Origin: Nostoc sp. KVJ20
GTDB lineage: Bacteria > Cyanobacteriota > Cyanobacteriia > Cyanobacteriales > Nostocaceae
Length of the DNA: 64,000 bases
Direction of reading: 5' to 3'
Assembly (NCBI RefSeq): GCF_001712795.1
Contig: NZ_KV757545.1
Span: forward strand, 1-64,000
In this document: positions 54,297 to 63,945 of the stretch, piece by piece
Layout of the letters: every line of letters starts with the position of its first letter
Numbering within the stretch: the first letter of the stretch is position 1
The notes under the pieces: model-generated
What the model saw: only the letters and a program-made list of their open reading frames with translations
What the model was told of the DNA's origin: nothing
The model's database searches: none
Translations under genes and position numbers: made by a program

Positions 54297-54884
54297 ATGA
54301 ACGCCACTACAACCACTTTCCCTTCTACACTCAAATTGAAAATTGACTTGACTGATGAGCAATTTTTCCAAATGTGTCAGAAAAACCGCGATTATCGATT
54401 TGAGCGTACAGCGTCAGGGGAAATATTAATTATGCCACCTACAGGTAGTGATACTGGTAGACGTAATGTTAAAATTAGTACTCAATTAGATATTTGGAAT
54501 TCTGAGAGTAATTTAGGCGAAGTTTTTGACTCTTCAACTGGTTTTACCCTGCCCAATGGTGCAGAACGTTCTCCTGATGCTTCTTGGGTAAAAATTGAGT
54601 GTTGGAATGCTTTAACCCCAGAACAACAAGAAAAATTTGCCCCGATTTGTCCTGATTTTGTAGTAGAGTTGCGTTCTCGCACTGATTCTTTGAAAGAATT
54701 GCAAGAGAAAATGCAAGAATATATCGAAAATGGCGCTCAATTAGGCTGGTTAATTGATAGGAAAAACAAGCGAGTAGAAATTTATCGTCCAGGTAAAGAT
54801 GTAGAGGTATTAGACAATCCTGCTATTTTATCAGGAGAAAATGTACTACCTGGATTTGTGTTAAATTTACAGCAGATTATGTAG
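54297..54884 (+). CDS. Uma2 family (DUF820) putative endonuclease
   Basis: 195 residues of the Uma2 type: DEQFFQMCQKNRDYRFERTA at the N-terminus, SPDASWVKIE and PDFVVELRSRTDSLKELQEK with the acidic active-site positions, then GAQLGWLIDRKNKRVEIYRP. It is the standard length for the family. The stop codon lies 2 bp from the 3' end of the convergent downstream gene. There is no evidence for a specific substrate. Confidence 0.9.
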   Translation: MNATTTTFPSTLKLKIDLTDEQFFQMCQKNRDYRFERTASGEILIMPPTGSDTGRRNVKISTQLDIWNSESNLGEVFDSSTGFTLPNGAERSPDASWVKIECWNALTPEQQEKFAPICPDFVVELRSRTDSLKELQEKMQEYIENGAQLGWLIDRKNKRVEIYRPGKDVEVLDNPAILSGENVLPGFVLNLQQIM

Positions 54885-54886
54885 CT

Positions 54887-56821
54887 TTATCGGTTAGGAT
54901 ACACATGGCGCATTTCAAAGCGACTTTGTTCCCAAAGTGGTAGCAGAGCCTCTTTAGCAGCATTTAATTGAGCTTGTGAAAAAGAGATTTTCCCATTTTC
55001 TATAATCCAAATAAATATTCGAGTTATAAAATCTGCATTAAAACTATTCTCGTATTCAGTATTATTTATTCTTGCTACTTGTTCATCTAAGCAATCTATA
55101 GCATATTTAAAAGTCAAGTTTTTCCAATCTTTGAAATTGCTATAATTTTCTTCTTGCGTATTTTTCCACTCAACTTTACGCAAATTTCCGATAATATAGT
55201 CTATGCCTGTTATGGAAGAATCCGTATTACGCACCAAATTTGTATAGGCTTGGTAATATGGTTTCAAGAGCGAAGCAGCAATATTTTCCACATATAAATG
55301 TAGCCAAGATTGTATGTCGCGAAGATAAGGTGCTAAATTTATGATATTATCAACTTCTTGAATCAGCATACGATTGCTTGTGTAATTTGTTATTTTTGCT
55401 AGCAATTCAGCTTCAGATAGTTGAGACTTATCTGAGTAATAATTAATAACTTTTGGAATATATTTCTCTAATAACCACTTTTTGGTATATCTAGCTGTCC
55501 AGGTTCCCCGTACCCCTATATCTTGCTGCCATAAAGTTAATTTACCTGTTTCAATCGATTGAAAATTAATATTATTTAGCTCGTAAATTATATTAATTTG
55601 ATTATTAGACAATAAAGATAAGTCTCTATCTAATTTTGGGAAGATAAATGTATGGTCGCGAATTCCTCGGCTCACTCGAATTAATATACCTTCTCTATGG
55701 AATAGATGCCATTTTGACTTGCCTTTTGTATAATCAAATTCATTAGCAAACTGCTGCATTAAATCCCATAATTCTTGTCTTACAGAAAAAAGGATAAAAC
55801 CTCGACTTTCTGAAAATTTTACGAATTCAAAGTTCCATGTTTCTAAAGCATTTTCAAATTTTATTATTGAGTTTTTATATTCTTGACAAACTTCATCAAC
55901 ACACAAACATAAGTCTGCTACTTCTAATTTCGACAAAATAACTGTTGTTTGACCTAAAATTACTTTAAAATTATTTTTATCTAACTGTTTCAAAAACCGA
56001 CGACATTCCCAATCTACCTGAGTGTACAATCCAGTCATTAATTGACCTAAAATCTCTTGATGATTTAAGTTAATTTTTAAACCTCTAAAAAGAATACTGC
56101 TGAATTGTATTTCACAATTACCTTCTGCAAAAGCTTTGGGTAAATTGCATGCGATCGCTACTTTTGGTTTTACAACAACTAAGCGATAGCCTTCTCGCAT
56201 TATGCAAGGCTCAAAATCACATTTTTCTAAAACATCCTGTAAATCTGGATGGCATCCGAGAAACTTTTCTATTAAGTTAGATTTAGTATTTATTAAAAAA
56301 TCTGCTGTATTTTTATCAATATTTTTAACCAAATTAAAATTTAGTTTATTATAAAAGTCTGAGGCGATATCATTATTTTTAAGTGCATCTATATTTATAT
56401 CAAATACCAATTCTTCCTTATAGTAATGTAGACGTTTAAAAACATTTATTATGTATCCATTAGTGACAACAAAAAATAGTGGGTTGAAATTGTTACTATA
56501 AAATCTAGCTTTTTCAATAGCATCATTTAATTTAGTTTTATCTGGTTCTATTACTTTAATAAAAATAAGTGATGTATCTGTATTTTGATCCTTAGCATCA
56601 TCTGTTGTAAAATAAATCTCAGCATTATCATAATTAATATCATAGTTTCCTGATTTATTTTTTGCCAAAGGGTATTCACGATGACATTTCTCTGGATAAC
56701 AGAGATGCTTAAACATTGGAAAAATAAACTTTTCTTTTATATCATCTTCATTTTGTAAAATATGATGGTCAAAACCTTGTATCCATTTAATGAATTGTTT
56801 AATTGACTCTGGAATAGTCAT
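54887..56821 (-). CDS. HsdR-N-like protein with large unknown C-terminal region
   Basis: 644 residues. Residues about 15-165 resemble the N-terminal nuclease domain of type I restriction subunits (LQNEDDIKEKFIFPMFKHLC; IFIKVIEPDKTKLNDAIEKA; PLFFVVTNGYIINVFKRL). However, the catalytic (D/E)xK motif reads IEPDK, so activity is uncertain. The remaining 480 residues have no motif I know; a helicase core, expected in HsdR, is absent. The gene is AT-rich and no methylase or specificity subunit is nearby. It may be an orphan defence or conflict gene, which is inference. It starts at the ATG at 56821. Confidence 0.65.
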   Translation of the reverse strand: MTIPESIKQFIKWIQGFDHHILQNEDDIKEKFIFPMFKHLCYPEKCHREYPLAKNKSGNYDINYDNAEIYFTTDDAKDQNTDTSLIFIKVIEPDKTKLNDAIEKARFYSNNFNPLFFVVTNGYIINVFKRLHYYKEELVFDINIDALKNNDIASDFYNKLNFNLVKNIDKNTADFLINTKSNLIEKFLGCHPDLQDVLEKCDFEPCIMREGYRLVVVKPKVAIACNLPKAFAEGNCEIQFSSILFRGLKINLNHQEILGQLMTGLYTQVDWECRRFLKQLDKNNFKVILGQTTVILSKLEVADLCLCVDEVCQEYKNSIIKFENALETWNFEFVKFSESRGFILFSVRQELWDLMQQFANEFDYTKGKSKWHLFHREGILIRVSRGIRDHTFIFPKLDRDLSLLSNNQINIIYELNNINFQSIETGKLTLWQQDIGVRGTWTARYTKKWLLEKYIPKVINYYSDKSQLSEAELLAKITNYTSNRMLIQEVDNIINLAPYLRDIQSWLHLYVENIAASLLKPYYQAYTNLVRNTDSSITGIDYIIGNLRKVEWKNTQEENYSNFKDWKNLTFKYAIDCLDEQVARINNTEYENSFNADFITRIFIWIIENGKISFSQAQLNAAKEALLPLWEQSRFEMRHVYPNR

Positions 56822-57081
56822 CAGATAATCTACCTGCTTGGATAAATTTGCTATGCCTTATTTTGTTCGTGTAACTAGCAATTTATCAAGTCAGTTTGGA
56901 TAGTATAGTAATTGTAGATACTTTACTAAGTTTAGAAATACCAGATGTAGAAAAGTATTAGTATGAAAATCTAAATTATAAATTTAAGGGACAGGCAAAA
57001 CGCCCATCCCACAAAATTATCAAAATCATTCTGCAAATATGCAACGCCCTTTGTTTGCTATCAGAGGCGCGAACATCAACT

Positions 57082-57759
57082 TTAAGCCAACGCCGCCACC
57101 TTCTCTAGCAAGCCTTGGAACAACCTCAAGCCATCATTACCCCCCAGCATTGCGTCTGACGCCCTTTCTGGGTGCGGCATCATCCCCAACACATTGCCCC
57201 GACGATCGCAAATCCCGGCAATATTGTTCAGCGAACCGTTGGGATTCTCCCCTTCATAACGAAACAAAACTTGCCCGTTATCTTCAATTTCTGCGAGAGT
57301 GGCTTCATCGGCATAGAATCGCCCCTCTCCGTGGGCAATGGGCAAAGTAATAACTTCACCAGTGGTATAAGATTGAGTCCATGAGAGATTAGTACGCTCA
57401 ACTTTCAAAGGGACGCGATCGCAGATAAAATGCAAATCACGATTTCTGGTTAACACCCCTGGCAAAAGTCCAGCTTCAGTTAATACCTGAAAACCATTGC
57501 AAATACCGAGGACAAACTTACCCTTTTGGGCGTGTTCAATAACCTGCTGCATCACGGGCGAAAACCGGGCGATCGCACCACAACGCAAATAATCCCCGTA
57601 ACTAAAGCCACCAGGGATAATCACGACATCCAAATCAGCAATATCTGTTTCTTGATGCCAAACCATGCGAGTGGGTTGTAAAAGCAAATCTCTAGTTACA
57701 TAAGCAACATCGCGATCGCAATTAGAACCGGGGAAAACAATAACACCGAATTTAGTCAT
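57082..57759 (-). CDS. purQ: Phosphoribosylformylglycinamidine synthase subunit PurQ
   Basis: 225 residues. The glutaminase subunit of FGAM synthase, which supplies ammonia in purine synthesis. Class I glutamine amidotransferase motifs are clear: FPGSNCDRDVAY, GFSYGDYLRCGAIA, the nucleophile Cys in LGICNGFQ, and the end HPERASDAMLGG. The small subunit PurS is encoded just upstream on the same strand, 146 bp away; PurL is not in the window. Confidence 0.96.
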   Translation of the reverse strand: MTKFGVIVFPGSNCDRDVAYVTRDLLLQPTRMVWHQETDIADLDVVIIPGGFSYGDYLRCGAIARFSPVMQQVIEHAQKGKFVLGICNGFQVLTEAGLLPGVLTRNRDLHFICDRVPLKVERTNLSWTQSYTTGEVITLPIAHGEGRFYADEATLAEIEDNGQVLFRYEGENPNGSLNNIAGICDRRGNVLGMMPHPERASDAMLGGNDGLRLFQGLLEKVAALA

Positions 57760-57764
57760 TTGTC

Positions 57765-57900
57765 ATTTGTCAATGGGAGCAGGGATTAGGGGTAGGGGAA
57801 CAGGGGAAGCAGGGGAGGCAGGGGGAGATGAGGGGACAAGGGGACAAGGAGAATAACCATGCTCAATGCCCCATGCCCCATGCCCCATGCCCAATGCCCC
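57765..57900. repeat. Heptamer and short repeats between purS and purQ
   Basis: GGGGAACAGGGGAAGCAGGG-type units and CCCATGC units (about 57855-57900), the same families seen around psaD. Confidence 0.8.
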
Positions 57901-57905
57901 ATGCC

Positions 57906-58184
57906 CTAAAAGACCCCAGTTTGAGTTTCCACTTCAATCAAATCAAAGCGGTAATTTTCAATTACAGGATTTGATAACATTTGGTCACAAATGCTATCAA
58001 GGTCTTGACGTGCTTTCTTTTCATCACTTGAGGTGATGGTGAGTTCAATGTACTTGCCAATCCGCACCTGGTCAACGTTCTCGTATCCCAGTTGCTTAAG
58101 ACCGGATTGTACAGCCACACCAGCGGGGTCTAAGACTGAAGGACGAAGGGTCACGAAAATTTTGGCTAGATACTTGGTTTGCAC
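57906..58184 (-). CDS. purS: Phosphoribosylformylglycinamidine synthase subunit PurS
   Basis: 92 residues. The small subunit that bridges PurQ and PurL in FGAM synthase. The sequence KIFVTLRPSVLDPAGVAVQS followed by GLKQLGYENVDQVRIGKYIE is characteristic. It is in an operon-like order with purQ, though a repeat-filled 146-bp spacer separates them. Confidence 0.95.
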   Translation of the reverse strand: MQTKYLAKIFVTLRPSVLDPAGVAVQSGLKQLGYENVDQVRIGKYIELTITSSDEKKARQDLDSICDQMLSNPVIENYRFDLIEVETQTGVF

Positions 58185-58328
58185 GGGCTTTTTCTGAATG
58201 CTGCGATCGCTATACTATAACTTTCTGCTCCAACTGAGTGAAAATAAGATTACGAAGCGGTTAAAGTTAATTGATCAATTAGCCCATCTAACAGCTTCAA
58301 CTACAGTGGCATATTTAAATAATTGTCT

Positions 58329-58733
58329 ATGAGAGCCATACGCACCCGCAGTCAAGAGCGTATTTTCAATCTACTGAAAACCATCAAAAAAGGCATTTCC
58401 GCCCAGGATATTTACGTAGAATTACGCAACACTAATCAGAGCATGGGTTTAGCGACAGTTTACCGTTCCCTAGAAGCCTTAAAACTCGAAGGCATGGTAC
58501 AAGTGCGGAATTTGGCTAATGGTGAAGCCCTTTACAGCCTAGCCCAGCAAGACAAACACCATCTTACTTGTTTGCAATGCGGTGTCTCAATTCCAATTAA
58601 TCAATGCCCCGTTCATGACTTAGAAAACCAGTTAGAATCCAGCCATAAGTTTAAAGTTTTTTACCACACCCTGGAGTTTTTTGGGTTGTGCAGCCAATGC
58701 CAAGTAAACCAAGCTACTGAGATTAGTCAATAG
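58329..58733 (+). CDS. zur: Fur-family regulator, Zur/FurB type
   Basis: 134 residues from the ATG at 58329 (an in-frame TTG at 58323 adds two). Winged-helix N-terminus (SAQDIYVELRNTNQSMGLAT followed by VYRSLEALKLEGMV), then a dimerisation/metal domain with HHLTCLQCG and a second CxxC (CSQCQ) for structural zinc. As I recall, it closely resembles the zinc regulator Zur (FurB) of Anabaena rather than FurA or PerR. It would repress zinc-uptake genes. No zinc genes are adjacent; the Fur subtype is an inference from overall likeness. Confidence 0.8.
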   Translation: MRAIRTRSQERIFNLLKTIKKGISAQDIYVELRNTNQSMGLATVYRSLEALKLEGMVQVRNLANGEALYSLAQQDKHHLTCLQCGVSIPINQCPVHDLENQLESSHKFKVFYHTLEFFGLCSQCQVNQATEISQ

Positions 58734-58800
58734 TCATACCGATTTTATGTGAGGTTGCGCTTAATTTTCTCACAGACTAGAGCCAGTGACCATCAGAAAA

Positions 58801-58818
58801 AGCCTGCTTAGGCAGGCT
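58801..58818 (-). terminator. Perfect hairpin with T run on the minus strand
   Basis: AGCCTGC-ttag-GCAGGCT, preceded by AAAAA on the plus strand, so on the minus strand the hairpin is followed by TTTTT. It would stop transcripts coming leftward through the antitoxin gene from the Uma2 gene at 59155-59724. Confidence 0.65.
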
Positions 58819-58889
58819 CATGATGTGAATTTTCATAAATAAATGGTGTATTTAATTTGATCTTCAAGCTTAATTACAGGAGTAATGGA

Positions 58890-59132
58890 GTGTTGAGAAT
58901 TAGCGTTGAAGAAGCAGCTATGAATTTAAAATCTCTTTTGGAACTAGTAGCTAAGGGAGAAGAAGTAATTTTGCTAGAGCAAGATAAAGCTGTTGCTCGT
59001 TTAGTTCCTCCGCTACAAAAAGAAGAACAATTAGCAAGTATGAAGCAATTTCGTGATTCCCTTGCGATTAAGGGTGAGTCATTAAGTGCAACTGTCATAA
59101 ATGCACGTACAAACAATTCAGAAGTGCATTAG
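58890..59132 (+). CDS. Phd/YefM-type antitoxin without a visible toxin
   Basis: 80 residues from a GTG at 58890, chosen because AGGAG lies 7 bases upstream; a TTG at 58857 is possible. The sequence RISVEEAAMNLKSLLELVAK followed by GEEVILLEQDKAVARLVPP is the Phd DNA-binding fold. Usually such a gene is followed by a PIN-domain or Doc/RelE toxin. Here the next gene is a convergent Uma2 gene 22 bp away, so the antitoxin is an orphan. It may counter a toxin elsewhere or be a leftover. Confidence 0.75.
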   Translation: MLRISVEEAAMNLKSLLELVAKGEEVILLEQDKAVARLVPPLQKEEQLASMKQFRDSLAIKGESLSATVINARTNNSEVH

Positions 59133-59154
59133 CGTCAGCTTATTGTTGCTTTGT

Positions 59155-59724
59155 TCAAACAAAACTTAACCAACTAAATACGTCTGCGACTGTTAATTGC
59201 CAATTTTCCAAAACACTCAAAACGGGTAAGATATCTTGCTGTTCTTTTAATTCTGGTAATTTATTGGGTTCAAAAATCATGATTGACTCATCATCAGCAT
59301 CGAGTAACCAACCTAGCTTTGCTCCATTTTGAATAGAAAATGTAATTTTGCGGATAACTCGGTTGGCTGATTGTTCTGGTGAGAGAATTTCGATTATCCA
59401 ATCTGGGGGAATTTCAAATTTATTTGTAATTCTGCCTTTTGCATCAAGGGGAATTCTTTGCCATTCAAACACAGCAATATCTGGTACTATTGAATGACCT
59501 TGAAATGTACAGCGTAATTCAGGAAAAGCATAAGCACTTTTTTTCGGTTTACCAATCTCATTAATACCTGTGACTAAACTGCTTTGTAAGGTACTATGTT
59601 TTCCTTGCGGCATAGGTTTTTGGTAGATTTGCCCGTTAAAATACTCGCTTGCTGGCTTAGTTTCTGGTAGTTTTAAAAACTCTTCTACACTTAATGCTGT
59701 AGTTGGCTCAATAGATAAGGTCAT
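59155..59724 (-). CDS. Uma2 family (DUF820) putative endonuclease
   Basis: 189 residues, third Uma2 protein of the window: TTALSVEEFLKLPETKPASE at the N-terminus, VPDIAVFEWQRIPLD, and WIIEILSPEQSANRVIRKIT with the acidic/basic active-site region, then GAKLGWLLDADDESIMIFEP. Normal length. It is convergent with the orphan antitoxin gene; its leftward transcript may end at the hairpin at 58801-58818. Confidence 0.9.
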   Translation of the reverse strand: MTLSIEPTTALSVEEFLKLPETKPASEYFNGQIYQKPMPQGKHSTLQSSLVTGINEIGKPKKSAYAFPELRCTFQGHSIVPDIAVFEWQRIPLDAKGRITNKFEIPPDWIIEILSPEQSANRVIRKITFSIQNGAKLGWLLDADDESIMIFEPNKLPELKEQQDILPVLSVLENWQLTVADVFSWLSFV

Positions 59725-59871
59725 AATTTAAAACTATCAAAGCTTGATTATTTTATCATTGGGCATGGGGATTATGAAAAAGGGTAAAGGGTAAAGGGGA
59801 AGGGGTTTGTTTCTTTATCCTTTTCCCTTTAACCTTGTCCCTTTGTCCTCTCCACTCCCCACTCCCCATTT

Positions 59872-60879
59872 TTAACTAGGGCGGTTATGTTCTAATCCTG
59901 GGATTTGTTTAGAAAACAACTCGTTAGAGTCAACTTGACCATTTGATATAACTGAGCGCATACCCTCAAAAGCAGCAGGGATAGTACGCGGATCTATAAA
60001 TAAGACTTTGCTGCTATCGCTTCTACCAATTGTTGCACCCATATCCAGATAGCCCAAGGCAAATAGAACTTCCACTGCTTTATTAGCATTGGGATTTGTC
60101 TGGAGCTTTTGGGCAATAATTTCTGATGATTCTGCGATCGCTTGTGCTTTTAAAACTTGCTGCTGACGTTCCGCTTGAGCTTTCAAAACGATCGCCTTTT
60201 GTTCAGCTTCCGCTTGCAGAACTGTTGATTTTTGCCGAGCTTCTGCATCCAATATTTGCGCCTCCGCTTTACCTCTAGCACTATTGACAGCAGCTTCGCG
60301 TTCACCCTCAGAATTTAAAATGGCTGCCCGTTTGCGTCGTTCTGCCGACATTTGCAATTCCATCGATTCCCGCACCGCTTGCGATGGAACAATATCTCGC
60401 AGTTCTACCCGCGTCACTTTCACACCCCAAGGATCAGTGGCAATATCTAAATCTCTTAACAACAGTTCATTGATTTGGGAACGAGCAGTAAAAGTTTCAT
60501 CCAACTCTAGTTGTCCCATCTCAGAGCGAATTTGAGTCAGCACCATGTTTACCATTGCCGATTGGAGATTCTCTACCTTATACCAGGCTTTTTCCATATC
60601 CACAATCCGCCAATAAAACACTGCATCTACCTCAATCCCAACGTTGTCGCGGGTGATGCATTTTTGGGGAGGAATATCTAAGACTTTTTCCCGAATGGTT
60701 TCTCTGTAAACGATTTTATCTAAAAAAGGAATTAAAAAATTCATTCCTGGTTCCAGCTTTTTGTTATAGCTACCCAATCTTTCCACCAAAGCTTCATTAC
60801 CCTGATTGATGACTTTTACAGAACCCGCTACAGCAGAACCACCAAGGGCTAAAAAGACTAGTAAAAAGAACTGTTCCAT
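59872..60879 (-). CDS. SPFH-domain protein (paraslipin/QmcA type)
   Basis: 335 residues: an N-terminal membrane anchor ([20 protein letters not shown]), an SPFH/band-7 domain (about 20-190, [35 protein letters not shown]), then a long Ala/Glu/Lys/Arg coiled coil (about 180-260, [20 protein letters not shown]) and a less ordered end. Such proteins form membrane microdomain scaffolds and chaperone membrane proteases. The NfeD-like gene just upstream on the same strand is its usual partner. Start: ATG at 60879 with AGGAG on the minus strand. Confidence 0.93.
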   Translation of the reverse strand: MEQFFLLVFLALGGSAVAGSVKVINQGNEALVERLGSYNKKLEPGMNFLIPFLDKIVYRETIREKVLDIPPQKCITRDNVGIEVDAVFYWRIVDMEKAWYKVENLQSAMVNMVLTQIRSEMGQLELDETFTARSQINELLLRDLDIATDPWGVKVTRVELRDIVPSQAVRESMELQMSAERRKRAAILNSEGEREAAVNSARGKAEAQILDAEARQKSTVLQAEAEQKAIVLKAQAERQQQVLKAQAIAESSEIIAQKLQTNPNANKAVEVLFALGYLDMGATIGRSDSSKVLFIDPRTIPAAFEGMRSVISNGQVDSNELFSKQIPGLEHNRPS

Positions 60880-60929
60880 TGTAAATCTCCTGATTTTTTA
60901 AGTATCAAATGTAACTCAAAAGTAAAAGA

Positions 60930-61046
60930 AGTGGGAAGTGGGAAGTGGGGAGTTAGGAGTTAAGAGTTAGGAGTGGGAGAGATGAGGAAGTAGAGATTAA
61001 TTTCTTCCCCATGCCCAATGCCCAATGCCCAATGCCCCATTCCCAA
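60930..61046. repeat. Heptamer repeats between the NfeD and SPFH genes
   Basis: GTGGGAA units (about 60930-60950), TTAGGAG units (about 60953-60975) and CCCAATG units (about 61011-61040). Confidence 0.8.
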
Positions 61047-61049
61047 TAA

Positions 61050-61484
61050 CTAATGACTCAATAAATTTTCTGGTATCACAATTAAAGTAGTGCCTTCTCT
61101 CCTCACTACATAAACTCTTTGATGGGGTGCTATGGTAAATTTGTCATCGTCGCATCGTGCTTGCCAGGAATTTCCCTCATACAGTACCCGCCCTGTTTTA
61201 CCAGGTGGGATTTCTGTTAAGGTTTCGGCTATAACTGCATCCTGAATTTTCGACTGGCGTCGTCGTGGTTGCAAAAACCGACGAGAAAGCACAATTAATA
61301 ATGTGGAAAGTAATAGCCAAACTAAAACTTGCAACCATACATTTCCCAAACCCACTCCAGACAGCAGCGCCACCACCAAAGCGCTAATTCCCATCATGAA
61401 AGCGACAAACGCCGATGGTAAAAATAGTTCTGTTAAACACAGAACTCCTCCTGCCAGAAGCCAGATTAAGGTAAAACTTGGCAT
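61050..61484 (-). CDS. NfeD-like membrane protein
   Basis: 144 residues: three or so membrane helices in the first 70 (LIWLLAGGVLCLTELFLPSA; GISALVVALLSGVGLG; LQVLVWLLLSTLLIVL), then a soluble OB-fold (GKTGRVLYEGNSWQARCDDD; HQRVYVVRREGTTLIVIPEN). This is the short NfeD form that pairs with SPFH proteins; the serine protease domain of long NfeD is absent. It is upstream of the paraslipin gene on the same strand, separated by 170 bp mostly of repeats. Confidence 0.88.
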   Translation of the reverse strand: MPSFTLIWLLAGGVLCLTELFLPSAFVAFMMGISALVVALLSGVGLGNVWLQVLVWLLLSTLLIVLSRRFLQPRRRQSKIQDAVIAETLTEIPPGKTGRVLYEGNSWQARCDDDKFTIAPHQRVYVVRREGTTLIVIPENLLSH

Positions 61485-61959
61485 AGCGCCATCCTAATGT
61501 CTACATTGACGTAAATGCATTTTTACGATTAGATACAGCCAGACTAAGTTATTTACAACAAACAAAACTTGGTATTTATACCAATAATTTTGATTAATTC
61601 AGTAACAAGGTGTAGCTAGCAGTACACAAATCCAGTCTATTCTAGCCTTCAAGTCATTGCCAGCTAAAGTTAACCGAAGTTCATGTATGAAGAAGAATTC
61701 AGAATTCAGAATTCAGAACTCAGAATTCAGTATTTAGTATAAATTCTGTAGACTGGTTGATAGCGTAGCGTATACCCTTCGGGATGCTTCGCTTAGAGCG
61801 AGTATTCAAGCGTCGCGTCTGAATATTGGTTTAAAACCTTGCTCTTTGTAGGCAAAATAAGTATTAGATATTACCATTCCCAAACTTTATCCCTTTTTGG
61901 GTAGAGTATTCTAAATTCTAAATTCTGAATTCTGACTCCTGAATTCTGACTCCTGTTTT
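61485..61959. other. Intergenic region with repeats upstream of the phosphatase gene
   Basis: No gene is seen. It holds GAATTCAG heptamers (about 61690-61730), a GCGTAGCGTATACCCTTCGG dispersed unit (about 61764-61785), and GAATTCTGACTCCT units (about 61915-61955) that end 5 bases before the next start codon, leaving no ribosome-binding site. Confidence 0.6.
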
Positions 61960-63945
61960 ATGATTTCGACTCAACTGATAATTTTTTGTATAAATCCACG
62001 CTGTAAGAGTCCCATTAATCCGATGGGAGATAGCGTTTGTGCCAGTTGCCAAACTCCTTTAGTTCACCGTTATCTTTGGGCAACTGGCTCATCATCTGCT
62101 CAAATCCCACCAGGCACAAAGGTAGCAGACAGATATGAGGTAATTAGTTCTCAGATTTGGCTGGATACTCAACCGGGACTACCACCAGATGTTCCTGAAG
62201 AATTGCCAACGCAAGTAATTCCTTATTTACAGTTATATCAAGAGCGGTTGCATCTCCCCCAGGCTTATGGTTTTGCCTGTTATGAGGAAAATACAACTGA
62301 TATCTTCTTATTGGAAAATGTACCGATAGATAAAACAGGAAATATTTATCCAACTATTGTTGAAGCATGGGAACAAGCAACGGCGGTACGACAAGTTTAT
62401 TGGCTGTGGCAAATTCTCCAACTTTGGACACCTCTATCAGAATTGGGACTTAGCCAAAGTTTATTGGTAGTAGACAACTTGAGAGTCCAAGGTTGGTGTG
62501 TACGATTGTTAGAACTTTACCCAACACCAGCAAATGCGAAACTGAGTTTACAAAATCTGGGAGAATGTTGGCAGTTTTGGGTAGCTTCTGCAAAAACATC
62601 AGTAGCCAAGGGGTTACAGAACATCGTCCAGCAGATGTGTGAAACTGAAGTTGATGTAGAGACTATTAATATTCAACTCAATAATTTACTACTAGCATCT
62701 GCGGCAGAATTGCCATTAGTTTTGAAGGTGGCAGGGTCTACAGATATTGGCCCAATTATGGCGCAAAATGAAGACGCTTGCTATCCCAATACTTTGATTG
62801 ATTTAGATGAACCTTTATTGCACCACTTATCGATTGTTTGTGATGGCATTGGTGGACATGAAGGCGGCGAGGTTGCTAGTCAGTTGGCAGTGCAGTCTGT
62901 AAAGTTGCAAATTCGCGTTTTACTAAAAGAGATTACAGAACAAACTGCACTTGTACCACCTGAGTTGTTGCAAGAACAATTAGAAGCAAGCTTGCGGGTG
63001 GTAAATAATCTGATTTGTGCCCGTAATAATGAGCAAAAACGCCAAGGTAGAGAACGCATGGCTACAACTATTGTTATGGCGTTGCAAGTTCCCCAACGAG
63101 TGCAAACAAGTACTGGGTGGCAATCAAATAATACCCATGAACTTTACTTGGCTAATGTTGGCGATAGCCGTGCCTATTGGATTACTCGCAATTATTGCCA
63201 GCTACTCACTGTAGATGATGATGTAGCAACGCGAGAAGTACGCTTTGCTAAAAGCTTGTATAGAAAGGCGCTTTTAAGACAAGATGCTAGTGCTTTAACT
63301 CAAGCATTGGGAACAAGAGATTCAGAATCTTTGCGTCTCAAGGTTCAGCGATTCATTGTTGAAGAAGATGGCATTTTGCTACTGTGTTCTGATGGTTTGA
63401 GTGATAATAATTGGGTGGAACAATCTTGGCAGGATTATGCAATACCTGTGTTAGCAGGGCAAATGACAGTTGAAGATGCTGTCCGCAACTGGATTGACTT
63501 GGCAAACGAAAAAAATGGGCGTGATAATACGTCGGTTGTTTTGACTTATTGTCGTGTTTCTCCAGAATATTTAGTACCTGTGACTCCGGCGTTGCCAGAA
63601 GAGATTATAGAAGCAGAAATACAAGAAGAACCAGAGCAATTAGAGGAAGAAGAGGAACAGGAAGAATTAATTTCCTTTACAGAAAGTTCGCAAACTTTGC
63701 TAGATTTGGATCTAGAGTTGGATCTTGTAGAGGAACCAATTCTTAACCCAGAAATTCCACCAACTTTAATTACAAAACCTAATTTAGGCAAACGTTTGGT
63801 AACGCTGGGGGGAGTTTTGGCGTTGCTTGTGGTGGGTACAAGTGTGGGATTATTTACTTGGTGGCAAGTCAATCCTCAAGGATTCCAGCAGATGTGTCGG
63901 CAACTTCCCCAAAGTTTGCAGCAAGTGTGTCCAACTGAAAAATAG
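61960..63945 (+). CDS. Membrane-anchored PP2C phosphatase with zinc ribbon and kinase-like region
   Basis: 661 residues. Residues 1-35 are a zinc ribbon with C10, C15, C27 and C30. Residues about 50-250 look like a degraded protein kinase fold (PGTKVADRYEVISSQ; WLWQILQLWTPLSELGLSQS), without catalytic motifs. A PP2C domain follows (about 255-535) with the metal-binding set TDIGPIMAQNEDACY, CDGIGGHEGG, GDSRAYW, SDGLSDN and GRDNTSVV. It should dephosphorylate Ser/Thr. A very acidic linker (about 545-575) and one membrane helix (about 612-634, VTLGGVLALLVVGTSVGLF) follow, so the enzyme hangs from the membrane by its C-terminus. Partner kinases are not visible. Confidence 0.9.
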   Translation: MISTQLIIFCINPRCKSPINPMGDSVCASCQTPLVHRYLWATGSSSAQIPPGTKVADRYEVISSQIWLDTQPGLPPDVPEELPTQVIPYLQLYQERLHLPQAYGFACYEENTTDIFLLENVPIDKTGNIYPTIVEAWEQATAVRQVYWLWQILQLWTPLSELGLSQSLLVVDNLRVQGWCVRLLELYPTPANAKLSLQNLGECWQFWVASAKTSVAKGLQNIVQQMCETEVDVETINIQLNNLLLASAAELPLVLKVAGSTDIGPIMAQNEDACYPNTLIDLDEPLLHHLSIVCDGIGGHEGGEVASQLAVQSVKLQIRVLLKEITEQTALVPPELLQEQLEASLRVVNNLICARNNEQKRQGRERMATTIVMALQVPQRVQTSTGWQSNNTHELYLANVGDSRAYWITRNYCQLLTVDDDVATREVRFAKSLYRKALLRQDASALTQALGTRDSESLRLKVQRFIVEEDGILLLCSDGLSDNNWVEQSWQDYAIPVLAGQMTVEDAVRNWIDLANEKNGRDNTSVVLTYCRVSPEYLVPVTPALPEEIIEAEIQEEPEQLEEEEEQEELISFTESSQTLLDLDLELDLVEEPILNPEIPPTLITKPNLGKRLVTLGGVLALLVVGTSVGLFTWWQVNPQGFQQMCRQLPQSLQQVCPTEK

